NCBI GenBank assembly: GCA_903862465.1
Contig: CAIOYH010000049.1
Coordinates: forward strand, 1-43,646
DNA from: an uncultured bacterium
GTDB taxonomy: Bacteria > Bacteroidota > Bacteroidia > Bacteroidales > CAIWKO01
Direction of reading: 5' to 3'
DNA length: 43,646 bases
Shown here: piece after piece, positions 32,005 through 39,973 of the stretch
Numbering within the stretch: the first letter of the stretch is position 1
Layout of the letters: every line of letters begins with the position of its first letter
Notes under the pieces: generated by a model
What the model was told of the DNA's origin: nothing
Database searches by the model: none
The model's input: only the letters and a program-made list of their open reading frames with translations
Made by a program: the position numbers and the translations under genes

Positions 32005-32032
32005 TTTGATTGCTATTTTTTATTTATTTTTG
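32005..32032 (+). promoter_or_regulatory. Promoter TTTG - 16 bp - TATTTTTG
   Basis: The -33 TTTG is at 32005-32008 and the -7 TATTTTTG at 32025-32032. It lies across an alternative start at 32006 and so fixes the purN start at 32066. Confidence 0.6.
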
Positions 32033-32065
32033 ACCTCCTATTTTTATGACACAGAAACAAACTCG

Positions 32066-32629
32066 ATGAAAAACATAGCCATTTTTGCTTCCGGCAACGG
32101 GAGTAATGCCGAAAATATCATCCATTATTTTGATGGAAGCGATGCCGTGAAAGTTGCCTTGATATTGAGCAACAAAGCTGATGCTTATGTGATTGAACGC
32201 GCCCATCGCCATCAGATTCCCTCGGTGGTCTTCTCTGCCGCGGAGCTGAACCGTGAGGGTTTTATGCTACAGCTGATGCAGACTTTCAAGATTGACGGCA
32301 TCGTGTTGGCAGGTTTTCTATTGAAAATCTCTGTCGAACTCATCGCGGCATATCCCCAAAAGATTATCAATATCCATCCGGCTCTCCTGCCCAAATATGG
32401 CGGCAAAGGCATGTATGGCGCGGCGGTTCACCAGGCGGTTTGGGCTGCCCAGGAACCCGAAACGGGCATCACCATCCATTTTGTCAACGAACACTACGAC
32501 GAAGGCGCCATCATTTTTCAGGCACGCTGCCCCATCACCCCACAGGACACTCCCGACACCATTGCTGCCAAGGTGCATGCTTTGGAGTATGAGCATTTTC
32601 CGAGGGTGATTGGTGAGATAGGCTTCTAG
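32066..32629 (+). CDS. purN: Phosphoribosylglycinamide formyltransferase
   Basis: This 187-residue enzyme of purine synthesis transfers the formyl group of 10-formyltetrahydrofolate to GAR. Signatures are AIFASGNGSNAENII for the phosphate loop, IINIHPALLPKYGGKGMYG with catalytic Asn102 and His104, and ETGITIHFVNEHYDEG with Asp145. The start at 32066 is chosen because the promoter covers the upstream alternative. It is alone on its strand, so purine genes in this genome seem to be dispersed. Its 3' end faces a minus-strand gene across repeat words. Confidence 0.95.
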   Translation: MKNIAIFASGNGSNAENIIHYFDGSDAVKVALILSNKADAYVIERAHRHQIPSVVFSAAELNREGFMLQLMQTFKIDGIVLAGFLLKISVELIAAYPQKIINIHPALLPKYGGKGMYGAAVHQAVWAAQEPETGITIHFVNEHYDEGAIIFQARCPITPQDTPDTIAAKVHALEYEHFPRVIGEIGF

Positions 32630-32644
32630 ACTATTTGGAAAAAA

Positions 32645-32757
32645 ACCACGGAGACACGGAGAGCACTAAGATACACTAAGAAATAATCCAAGAATAAAAA
32701 ATGACCTTTAATGACTTAATGACCATCAATGACCACAAATGACTATTAATGACCCTA
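32645..32757. repeat. Intergenic words B and D; AATGAC array at a stop codon
   Basis: Word B is CCACGGAGACACGGAGAGCA with CTAAG repeats (32645-32682). Word D is six AATGAC motifs (ATGAC at 32701, 32711, 32719, 32729, 32739 and 32749), with steps of 10, 8, 10, 10 and 10 bp. The last motif touches the TAG stop codon (32755-32757) of the minus-strand gene. Confidence 0.8.
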
Positions 32758-33714
32758 AACCGTATGTAAAATAACTTCTATGCTGCCTTTTTCAGTCAAA
32801 TCCTGATTTTTAACCAACATAAATTTATAGGTGATGTTGCCCAACAATGCAGGATTGATGGTGACAGTGGCTCCTGCAGGAAGGAGATACCAGGTTACAG
32901 GTAAAGTTTTAGACTTAGGTGACAACGCAACTTGCAAATCAATCATGCCTTTGTTCATAAGTGTAACGGTTTCGCCCACTTTAAACAAATGGATGCATAT
33001 CTTGCGGAAGGTGTGAGCCGGCACCTGCAAACCATATCTTTTTTCGTGTTCGGCTTTATAAATCAAATCCATCGGGAAAAATGCCAATGCCAAAAGGGGA
33101 TTATCAATATATACCATAATCAACTGACAATACACATACCATAAGCTCTTGGCGCAATCTTTTTGTGCATCGCTTACCTCAACAATATTAGTTCCCACGG
33201 TAGTTTTGTCAACGCTTTGCTTAGCGGTTTGCGCATTAAAATCTTCACGATACGCTATTACCTGAGCTTTTAAATCTGCCAAATCTTCATCATCGCCAAT
33301 AGCTTGGGCAAGGGTGTTCATGCGCAAGGCTTTTGCTTCACGACTTCCTTTGGTGAAACTAGTTCTTCCGCCCATCATCAATAGGTCATATTTTTCAGAA
33401 CCTATTTTATAAACCGCAATGATTTGCGAAATCCAATCATTTAATTCTGTTCCAAAATCTTTGATGGTTTTTTTGATGGTTTTTGTGTCTTCTTTACGGA
33501 TATTTACATTGGAGCTTTTCTTAGCTGCCTCTGCCACCAATGCATCATGTTTTGGTTTGTAATACGCTTTTAATGCAATAATTTTCGGGTCTAAGCCCGT
33601 GTAGCCATTCAATGCATCCATCACATATTTTGAGATGGTCAATGCAATTACAATACCTAATTCCATTACATATGTGAATGGATTTTTGCCTAATCTTGAA
33701 CCTGTGTTTGCCAT
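32755..33714 (-). CDS. Hypothetical 319-residue protein with helical N-terminus and beta-rich C-terminus
   Basis: The N-terminal two thirds are helical (KIIALKAYYKPKHDALVAEA, TIKKTIKDFGTELNDWISQI, YREDFNAQTAKQSVDK). The C-terminal third from about residue 245 is a beta-sandwich-like domain (VTLMNKGMIDLQVALS, TWYLLPAGATVTINPALLGN, YKFMLVKNQDLTEKGSIEVI). There is a hydrophobic stretch near residues 17-30 but no convincing signal peptide. I do not recognise the family; the layout resembles other Bacteroidota proteins that join a helical spacer to a beta domain. It has its own -7 box upstream and an AATGAC array directly at the stop codon. Confidence 0.78.
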   Translation of the reverse strand: MANTGSRLGKNPFTYVMELGIVIALTISKYVMDALNGYTGLDPKIIALKAYYKPKHDALVAEAAKKSSNVNIRKEDTKTIKKTIKDFGTELNDWISQIIAVYKIGSEKYDLLMMGGRTSFTKGSREAKALRMNTLAQAIGDDEDLADLKAQVIAYREDFNAQTAKQSVDKTTVGTNIVEVSDAQKDCAKSLWYVYCQLIMVYIDNPLLALAFFPMDLIYKAEHEKRYGLQVPAHTFRKICIHLFKVGETVTLMNKGMIDLQVALSPKSKTLPVTWYLLPAGATVTINPALLGNITYKFMLVKNQDLTEKGSIEVILHTV

Positions 33715-33763
33715 ATTATTTATGTTTTTGATTGTTAGTTTCGATTGATTTTAAAATTCACTG

Positions 33764-33771
33764 CAAAAATA
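33764..33771 (-). promoter_or_regulatory. -7 promoter box TATTTTTG
   Basis: Minus-strand TATTTTTG followed by CAG, 50 nt before the 319-residue protein gene. Confidence 0.5.
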
Positions 33772-33918
33772 AATCTTTTTGAAATAACTTTTATATTTTC
33801 GCAAAATTATTTTTTATTTTTTTGACTTTACAGCTAATTTCAGCTCTATATTTTATGAAATATATTTTATACAATTGAGTGTTTATAATGGATACATAGC
33901 ATTATATTCATCACATAC

Positions 33919-34115
33919 GATGAAACAACATTAATTCATATAATGTGAGGAGTCACAATTGATGAAACAACATTAATTCATGCAATGTGAGTAATCACAA
34001 TTGATGAAACAACATTAATTCATATAATGTGATTAATCACAATTGATGAAATAACATTAATTCATATAATGTGAGGAGTCACAATTGATGAAACAACATT
34101 AATTCATATAATGTG
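33919..34115 (+). repeat. 42-bp tandem array, about 4.7 units
   Basis: Units start with GATGAAACAACATTAATTCA at 33919, 33961, 34003, 34045 and 34087, exactly 42 bp apart. Each holds ACATTA/TAATGT inverted arms 7 bp apart and a second dyad GTGA....TCAC; in the third unit this becomes the perfect 12-bp palindrome GTGATTAATCAC. A weaker half unit can be seen before 33919. The array is between the ccoI gene end and the unknown protein's promoter. Confidence 0.9.
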
Positions 34116-34168
34116 GAATTCCTCTTTTGATGAATCTAGACAGAAATATTCAATGTCAACATCCCCCC

Positions 34169-36556
34169 CTACTTCAACGTCCGTTTCGCCACCATCTGTG
34201 TGCCGAAAATGGCAAAAGCCACCACCGAAACCGAACTTACAGGCATCAGAATGGCAGCCACCACGGGTGTCATGTTGCCCGACAAAGCATAGATAAGCCC
34301 GCCGATGTTGTAGAGAAATGAAATGGCAAAGCTCATCTTCACCATGTTTAAGGATAGTTTCGAGAAATGTATCAGTTGCCCCAAGGTGTGAAACTTCCCC
34401 GATTCGATAATGATGTCGGCTGCGGGCGAGAAATGGTAAATGTCGTCTGCCACCGACACCGCCACATCGCTCTGCATAAACGCCCCCGCATCGTTGAGTC
34501 CATCGCCTGCCATCAACACATTGTGCCCCTGTTGTTGCAGTTGTTTGATGAAATTCATTTTGTCCTGCGGCTTTTGCTCAAAATGCAAGGCATCGGCATC
34601 GAAATAGGCTTTCAGCACGTGCTTTTCCGATGGATTGTCGCCCGACAAAAGGTAGTGTTTGAATTGGGTTTTCAGTTGGGCAGCCGCCTCCAGAAAGCCT
34701 TCGCGGTATTTGTTGCCGATGGTATAGTAGCCGCAATACTGCTTGTTGATTTCGATGTGTACTTGGGCTGCCGTGTCGGCTTCGCTGTGTTCTTCCCTGC
34801 CAAGATATGCCGCCGAGCCAAGGCGCACAGGCTGCCCGTTCACCACGCCGTAGGTGCCTTTGCCCGACACTTCCACAAATCCGCTTACGGGTAGGGCGTT
34901 CGTTCCCTCAAAATACTTCGCCAAAGCCTGACTCAACGGATGGGTGGATTGGCGCACAATGGATGCGATGCCTTGCATAGCTTCGTCGGAAAGCGGGCTG
35001 CCCTGAAAACGGATATTATTTTGGTCGGGCAGGGTGATGGTGCCTGTTTTATCAAACACGATGGTATCAATGCGCGTTAGATTCTCCACCGTTTGGGTAT
35101 TTTTGAGATAGACGCCTTTGTGCCCGAGTAAGCGGATGGCGTTGCCAAGGGTAAAGGGTAACGAAAGCGCCAATGCACAGGGGCAGGTGACGATGAGCAC
35201 CGCCGTAAACACCAACACCGCCTCATGAAATTTGCCTTGTATCCACCAATAGGCAAAGCCCGATACCGCCAAGGCGATGATGATGGCGGTGAAATATACG
35301 CTGATTCTGTCAATCAGCGGCAGCAGCAGTTTGGACGAAGGGGGCTTCATTTCGTTGCGGTTCCACAATTGGGTGAGGTGGCTTTGGCTCACCTCTTTCA
35401 TCACTTTGATGGTGATGGCTCCCTGCACCTGTATGCCGCCCGCATATAGCGGCTCGCCCGATTCTTTGCGGATGGGAGTGGATTCGCCCGAAACAAAACT
35501 GTAGTCAATCAGCCCGATGCCGTCTAGCAGCACCGCGTCGGCAGGTATCAGTTCCTTGTTTCGGATGAGCAACACATCGCCCACTTGTATGTCTTTCAGC
35601 AAGAGGTTTTCTTCGCCATCGGCAGTAATTTTAGTCACCGCCACAGGGAAATAAGACGTGTAGTCGCGGTCGAACGAGAGGGCTTCATAGGTTTTGCTTT
35701 GATACCATTTTCCCAAGAGCAGGAAGAACAAAAAGCCCGAAAGGCTGTCGGAATAGCCTTGTCCCGTTCCGCTAAACACCTCGTAGGTGGTCACGAAGAA
35801 AAGGGTCAGTATGCCCAAAGCAATGGGCAAATCAATGTTGATGATTTTCTTGCGCAAGGCTTTCCAAGCAGAAATCAGATAGTCGCTTCCGCAATAAAAT
35901 ACCAATGGCAGGGTAAGGATAAAACAGATATAACTGAAAAACACACCCAAAGAGTCTTCGAGCGGCTTCCCGTTGAAATAAACAGGCAAGCTGAACAGCA
36001 TCACATTGCCTGCAATAAATCCCGATACGCCTATCTTATAGGTAAGCGCCCTGCTCGTGCGGACTTTGCCTTTGCCGTCCAACAGTTGGAGGGATATTTC
36101 GGGCACATAATGAATAGAAACCAACAATTCCACAAGCTGCCGCAGCGATATTTCGTCGGTATTGAAGGTGATACTGCATCGTTTCTGCACAAAATTGACT
36201 GAAGATTGATTGATGCCTGCGTTGAGTTTATTCAGATGCTCCAACAGCCAGATGCACGAAATGCAATGGATGGCAGGGATATAAAATGTGACCGTGGCAA
36301 GTTTGTTCTCGTGAAATTCGTATAGCTTCTCTTTAATTTCCTCTTTATCGAGATAGGCATATTTGCCTTTATACACCACCTCTTCCGTTTTGATGCCCGG
36401 AAGGGGAGCCAACGTATAATATTGATTCAGCTTATGCTCGTTCAGTATGCGAAACACCTGCAAGCAGCCGTTGCAACAAAATTGATGCTCTTTCCATTGC
36501 AGGGGAACTTTGCCGCAATCGGCACCACAATGAGAACAAGCATTAGCAGACGACAT
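34169..36556 (-). CDS. ccoI: Copper-translocating P-type ATPase for cbb3 oxidase assembly (CcoI/FixI)
   Basis: The start at the ATG at 36556 (795 residues) is preferred, because a longer form from 36685 would overlap the upstream gene by 121 bp. The N-terminus has a Cys-rich metal site (CSHCGADCG, then FCCNGC), typical of CcoI, followed by an HMA domain with CISC (PAIHCISCIWLLE). The ATPase core has the ion-pathway TCPCALALSLPF, phosphorylation DKTGT, and the hinge AGDGLNDAGAF. It exports copper for the CuB centre of the oxidase. Here it is the last gene of the operon, whereas in many Bacteroidota it precedes ccoS. The 8-nt gap to the upstream gene supports coupling. Confidence 0.92.
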   Translation of the reverse strand: MSSANACSHCGADCGKVPLQWKEHQFCCNGCLQVFRILNEHKLNQYYTLAPLPGIKTEEVVYKGKYAYLDKEEIKEKLYEFHENKLATVTFYIPAIHCISCIWLLEHLNKLNAGINQSSVNFVQKRCSITFNTDEISLRQLVELLVSIHYVPEISLQLLDGKGKVRTSRALTYKIGVSGFIAGNVMLFSLPVYFNGKPLEDSLGVFFSYICFILTLPLVFYCGSDYLISAWKALRKKIINIDLPIALGILTLFFVTTYEVFSGTGQGYSDSLSGFLFFLLLGKWYQSKTYEALSFDRDYTSYFPVAVTKITADGEENLLLKDIQVGDVLLIRNKELIPADAVLLDGIGLIDYSFVSGESTPIRKESGEPLYAGGIQVQGAITIKVMKEVSQSHLTQLWNRNEMKPPSSKLLLPLIDRISVYFTAIIIALAVSGFAYWWIQGKFHEAVLVFTAVLIVTCPCALALSLPFTLGNAIRLLGHKGVYLKNTQTVENLTRIDTIVFDKTGTITLPDQNNIRFQGSPLSDEAMQGIASIVRQSTHPLSQALAKYFEGTNALPVSGFVEVSGKGTYGVVNGQPVRLGSAAYLGREEHSEADTAAQVHIEINKQYCGYYTIGNKYREGFLEAAAQLKTQFKHYLLSGDNPSEKHVLKAYFDADALHFEQKPQDKMNFIKQLQQQGHNVLMAGDGLNDAGAFMQSDVAVSVADDIYHFSPAADIIIESGKFHTLGQLIHFSKLSLNMVKMSFAISFLYNIGGLIYALSGNMTPVVAAILMPVSSVSVVAFAIFGTQMVAKRTLK

Positions 36557-36564
36557 GGCAGGTT

Positions 36565-37314
36565 TTATTTTTTCTGACAACAACTGCCTTCTTTCTCTTT
36601 TGGATGTTCGGTGGGATTGGATGAGGAATGAATGGTCATTTCTAGCTTTTCTTTGGAAGGACTCAGATAGGGTATCCCCAAGCACAGACCTCTGAAGATG
36701 AACAAAACGCCTATCACGACCACCACTATGGGGACGATTTTGTTTATCTTATTTCGAAGATTGATGGTGAGTGCATTGCCGATAAGCGATATCGTCAGCA
36801 TCATGGGCAAAGTTCCCATTCCGAATAAAATCAGATAGAGGCTGCTATAATATACATTGCCCAACGCCATTGCACCGATTATAGCCATATACACCAAGCC
36901 GCAAGGCAGCAAACTGTTGAGCATCCCAATCAAAAACATCCCCCAATAGCTTCGCATTTTGAATCCTTTCTGCATGCCCGAACGAATACGTCCCGCAAGC
37001 CAATCAAACTGTTTGAAGCGGTTCTTTTTAAACAGAAAAGGAATAATTACTGAAAGTATCATCAAAGCCCCCATGCTGATGGAAACCCAACGTTGGAATC
37101 CTAACAAGAAAATCCCCTGACCAATCAATCCAAACACGGCTCCCATGGCTCCATACATCAGGGTGCGTCCCACATTATAGATGATGCCGCTCAACAAGCG
37201 TTCCCAAAACGTAGTTCCTCTCAAAGGCAGGCTCAACGCAATGGGTCCGCACATCCCTGCACAATGAAAACTCCCCATCAACCCCAACAAAAACCCCGTG
37301 AATATGATTCCCAT
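36565..37314 (-). CDS. SafE/TauE-type membrane protein in the cbb3 operon
   Basis: This 249-residue inner-membrane protein belongs to the sulfite exporter TauE/SafE family often found in cco clusters. It has MGSFHCAGMCGPIALSLPL with HCxGMC at the N-terminus and LLPCGLVYMAIIGAMAL in the middle; it has six or more membrane segments. The Cys-rich end (EGSCCQKK) and the HC-GMCGP motif suggest metal or disulfide handling, and copper delivery to the oxidase fits the context. Its start overlaps the ccoH stop by 1 nt, so translation is coupled. Confidence 0.88.
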   Translation of the reverse strand: MGIIFTGFLLGLMGSFHCAGMCGPIALSLPLRGTTFWERLLSGIIYNVGRTLMYGAMGAVFGLIGQGIFLLGFQRWVSISMGALMILSVIIPFLFKKNRFKQFDWLAGRIRSGMQKGFKMRSYWGMFLIGMLNSLLPCGLVYMAIIGAMALGNVYYSSLYLILFGMGTLPMMLTISLIGNALTINLRNKINKIVPIVVVVIGVLFIFRGLCLGIPYLSPSKEKLEMTIHSSSNPTEHPKEKEGSCCQKK

Positions 37315-37751
37315 TATTCGATAGTTAGGTCCTTGTCCACATTAAACAGCTCGCCGCGATGTGTCCACGACATTTTGACCACATAGCGTCCATGCTGCAT
37401 CTTGGATGAAGGAATACTGATAGGTTCCGACATGAGACATTTCATTCTGATATCCGCCTCCTTATCCGAAGGTCGGTAGAAATATATTTTTATGGAATCG
37501 GCAGATGAAGCTAGACTTTTGCAAAGCTTTACCTGTACATCTTTATCCATCAAATCAATGTTGATGCTGTCGCGATACAGGTCGGAGCGGTTGTTGACTT
37601 CCATTTGTTTGGTATAGTCTGCCCCTTGATTGTAATAATCTTCGGAAACCAAATCCTGCGGTTGATTCAAGGCAAAGATGATGAATGCCACCGACAACAT
37701 CAGAAACAGGATTATAAAAATCAATATGCCATGACCCCAATTGAATTTCAT
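37314..37751 (-). CDS. ccoH: FixH/CcoH family cbb3 assembly protein
   Basis: This 145-residue protein has one membrane segment (GHGILIFIILFLMLSVAFII, about residues 6-27) and a periplasmic domain, as in FixH. The family signature EDYYNQGADYTKQ lies just after the membrane segment, and IKIYFYRPSDKEADI and GRYVVKMSWTHRGE are in the beta domain. It helps assemble or stabilise the cbb3 oxidase. It follows ccoG by 5 nt and overlaps the SafE-type gene by 1 nt. Confidence 0.9.
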   Translation of the reverse strand: MKFNWGHGILIFIILFLMLSVAFIIFALNQPQDLVSEDYYNQGADYTKQMEVNNRSDLYRDSINIDLMDKDVQVKLCKSLASSADSIKIYFYRPSDKEADIRMKCLMSEPISIPSSKMQHGRYVVKMSWTHRGELFNVDKDLTIE

Positions 37752-37756
37752 GTGTT

Positions 37757-39127
37757 TTAGTTTTGAGGACCTATAAAATTAATAGTGTTGACGGTGACGA
37801 GTTCGTTGTTTTCGTAAACACCAATCTTCAAATCTGTGCTTCGTGTCTTGATCATCTTCTTGGGGAGTTGTATCATCAGCACGCTTTCTGCCGCTTTGTT
37901 GCTCTCTAGGGTTGACAGGTCATTGGTAAACTGCAGCACGCCTCCCTGAATGTCCACCAACTTAAACGTAATATGTTTGGCGCTGCTTGCTTTGTTGATT
38001 ATTTTCACATTATAAATGTTAGAAACCGTTACGGAATCTATCATCTGACACATGGTTCCGGGCATCCGCTCGATGGAAACATCCACTGAACTGCGATTGG
38101 AAACCGTCACCCCAAGCACGATGATGAGAATGAACAATACCGCCGAATAGGCATAGGTGCGTGCATTGGCAATAGATCGTATGCCTTTCTCAATACCATG
38201 AAACGAATCGAAACGGATGAGGTTGCCGGGTTTTTTTACTTTTTTCATCACGGTGTTGCATTCGTCAATGCAGGCAGTGCAGTTGATACATTCCAATTGC
38301 GTTCCGTTTCGGATGTCAATGCCTGTAGGGCATACAGCAATACATTGACCGCAGTTGATGCAGTCGCCGCCATCTTTTATACCGCGTGGTTCGCCTCGTT
38401 TGTAATCATAAATAACCGAGATGGATTTGGAATCGAGCAACACACCCTGCAATCTACCGTAAGGACAAAAGAAGGTACAGATTTGCTCCCGCAGAAAGGC
38501 ATAAACTATATAATAGAACACCGAAATGGCAAACATAAACAAAAAGCCAAGCTGATTCTCGCTGATGGGAGAGGTTATGATTTGGAGCAATTTCTCAGGA
38601 CCCGTAAACCACATCACGAACACATTGGTGATGAGAATAGCCACCACAACAAAAGAAGCATGTTTCCCGATGACGGTCAGCGTACGCGCAAATCCTTCCT
38701 TTTGTTTGCTACTGCTGCCGCGATGATTGCCTTCGAACAGGAATTCAATGCGGCGGAAAATCATTTCCAAAAAGATAGTCTGCGGACACGCCCACCCACA
38801 AAACAACCTGCCGAAAACCACCGTAAACAGTACGATGAACACTACGGTCACCAACATGATGAGTGCCAAAATAAAGGTGTCTTGTGCCCATACGATATTG
38901 CCAAACAAAGAGAACTTGCGGTTAGCAATATCAAAAAGCATCAGCGGGTTGCCGTGTATTTTGATGATAGGAGCCAGCACCAAAAAAGCGACACAAAACC
39001 ACGCGAATATCGTTCGCCTATTGTACCATTTTCCCTTAGGTTGTTGGGCGCGTATCCATTTTCGGTTGCCTGATTCATCCAAGTTCACAGGTTTGTCGCG
39101 AAACGATGGATTATTATTTGTTTCCAT
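37757..39127 (-). CDS. ccoG: cbb3 oxidase accessory protein CcoG (FixG, ferredoxin-like)
   Basis: This 456-residue protein has several membrane segments and two 4Fe-4S clusters: CINCGQCIAVCPTGIDIRNG and CINCTACIDECN at about residues 260-290. It also has the FixG signatures GRLFCGWACPQTIFLEMIF and FFCPYGRLQGVLLD, and a C-terminal periplasmic Ig-like domain (IERMPGTMCQMIDSV, then beta strands). CcoG reduces copper for insertion into the oxidase. It lies 60 nt downstream of ccoP. Confidence 0.93.
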   Translation of the reverse strand: METNNNPSFRDKPVNLDESGNRKWIRAQQPKGKWYNRRTIFAWFCVAFLVLAPIIKIHGNPLMLFDIANRKFSLFGNIVWAQDTFILALIMLVTVVFIVLFTVVFGRLFCGWACPQTIFLEMIFRRIEFLFEGNHRGSSSKQKEGFARTLTVIGKHASFVVVAILITNVFVMWFTGPEKLLQIITSPISENQLGFLFMFAISVFYYIVYAFLREQICTFFCPYGRLQGVLLDSKSISVIYDYKRGEPRGIKDGGDCINCGQCIAVCPTGIDIRNGTQLECINCTACIDECNTVMKKVKKPGNLIRFDSFHGIEKGIRSIANARTYAYSAVLFILIIVLGVTVSNRSSVDVSIERMPGTMCQMIDSVTVSNIYNVKIINKASSAKHITFKLVDIQGGVLQFTNDLSTLESNKAAESVLMIQLPKKMIKTRSTDLKIGVYENNELVTVNTINFIGPQN

Positions 39128-39187
39128 TGGTTTTGAGGATAAAATTTATCCGACTCTAAATATTTTCTCGAAGGGCATGAAGTATGC

Positions 39188-39766
39188 CTATTTGCATTCC
39201 ACGCCTTGCGGCTCTTTGGCATCAGCAGGACTTGTTCCTGCCAATCCGCCTAAGATGAAAGTGGCAACCTGTTCCCGCTGCGATTCGGATAGAATAGCTT
39301 TAAACGGGTTCATGCCTTTCTCAGGTCTGCCTTCGGTAATGGTGCGCATAACATCTTCGTGCTGACAGCCATTAATCCAAAACTTGTCGCACAAATTCGG
39401 ACCTATCTTGTTGCCACCACCTTCAGGTCCGTGACAAACCGTGCAGCCTTTTTCAGTAAAGATTTTCTTCCCTGCCGCTATTTTTTCTTTATCGTTCATG
39501 GAGCTGCCTTTGTTGCTCGCCAATTTCATGAGTTGCTTCTGCTCTTCCACTGCGGCTTTGTATTCGCTTGCTTGGTCCATGCCGTTGTTGGGATATCCAA
39601 AATACTTGATGGCATATATCCCTGAAAAGGCAATGGTGATAAAAAAAAGCAAGAGCACCCAATTGGGAGCAGGATTTGTCAATTCTTTTATCCCATCATA
39701 TTCATGATCGTGAGAATCATCATGCTGTTCAAGGGAGTTTTTGTTATCTAAATTATCTTCAGCCAT
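39188..39766 (-). CDS. ccoP: cbb3 oxidase subunit CcoP, single-heme form
   Basis: This 192-residue protein has an N-terminal cytoplasmic part (DGIKELTNPAPNWVLLLFFI), one membrane segment (about 34-53) and a single c-type heme domain. The heme motif CTVCH is at about residues 108-112 and the axial Met is in RPEKGMNPFKA. Proteobacterial CcoP usually has two heme c sites; the one-heme form is common in Bacteroidota. It carries electrons to ccoNO. The gene follows ccoQ by 19 nt. Confidence 0.92.
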   Translation of the reverse strand: MAEDNLDNKNSLEQHDDSHDHEYDGIKELTNPAPNWVLLLFFITIAFSGIYAIKYFGYPNNGMDQASEYKAAVEEQKQLMKLASNKGSSMNDKEKIAAGKKIFTEKGCTVCHGPEGGGNKIGPNLCDKFWINGCQHEDVMRTITEGRPEKGMNPFKAILSESQREQVATFILGGLAGTSPADAKEPQGVECK

Positions 39767-39785
39767 ATTATTCAGTTTTTATATG

Positions 39786-39968
39786 TTAATTGAATTCTTT
39801 TGGTTCATCATTATCTAAAATGGATTCTTTTTGCTCTTTCAAGACAGACTTCGGGATTTTTAGGGTTCGATACACGATGACGATAAACAGACTTAGGAAA
39901 ATCAATAATCCTAAGATATAATACCATTCTATGCCCGCATTACGCATTGCTTCGCCTACAAATCCCAT
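39786..39968 (-). CDS. ccoQ: Small cbb3 oxidase subunit CcoQ
   Basis: This 60-residue protein has one membrane segment (WYYILGLLIFLSLFIVIVYR, about residues 15-34) and a short charged tail (KESILDNDEPKEF). Size, position between ccoNO and ccoP, and the N-terminal MGFVGEAMRNAGIE fit CcoQ or FixQ, a subunit that stabilises the complex. It begins 5 nt after the ccoNO stop codon. Confidence 0.85.
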   Translation of the reverse strand: MGFVGEAMRNAGIEWYYILGLLIFLSLFIVIVYRTLKIPKSVLKEQKESILDNDEPKEFN

Positions 39969-39973
39969 GTCGT

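Noticed and set aside
33919-34115. CRISPR array
   Set aside because: The units are contiguous 42-bp repeats without distinct spacers, and no cas gene is present.
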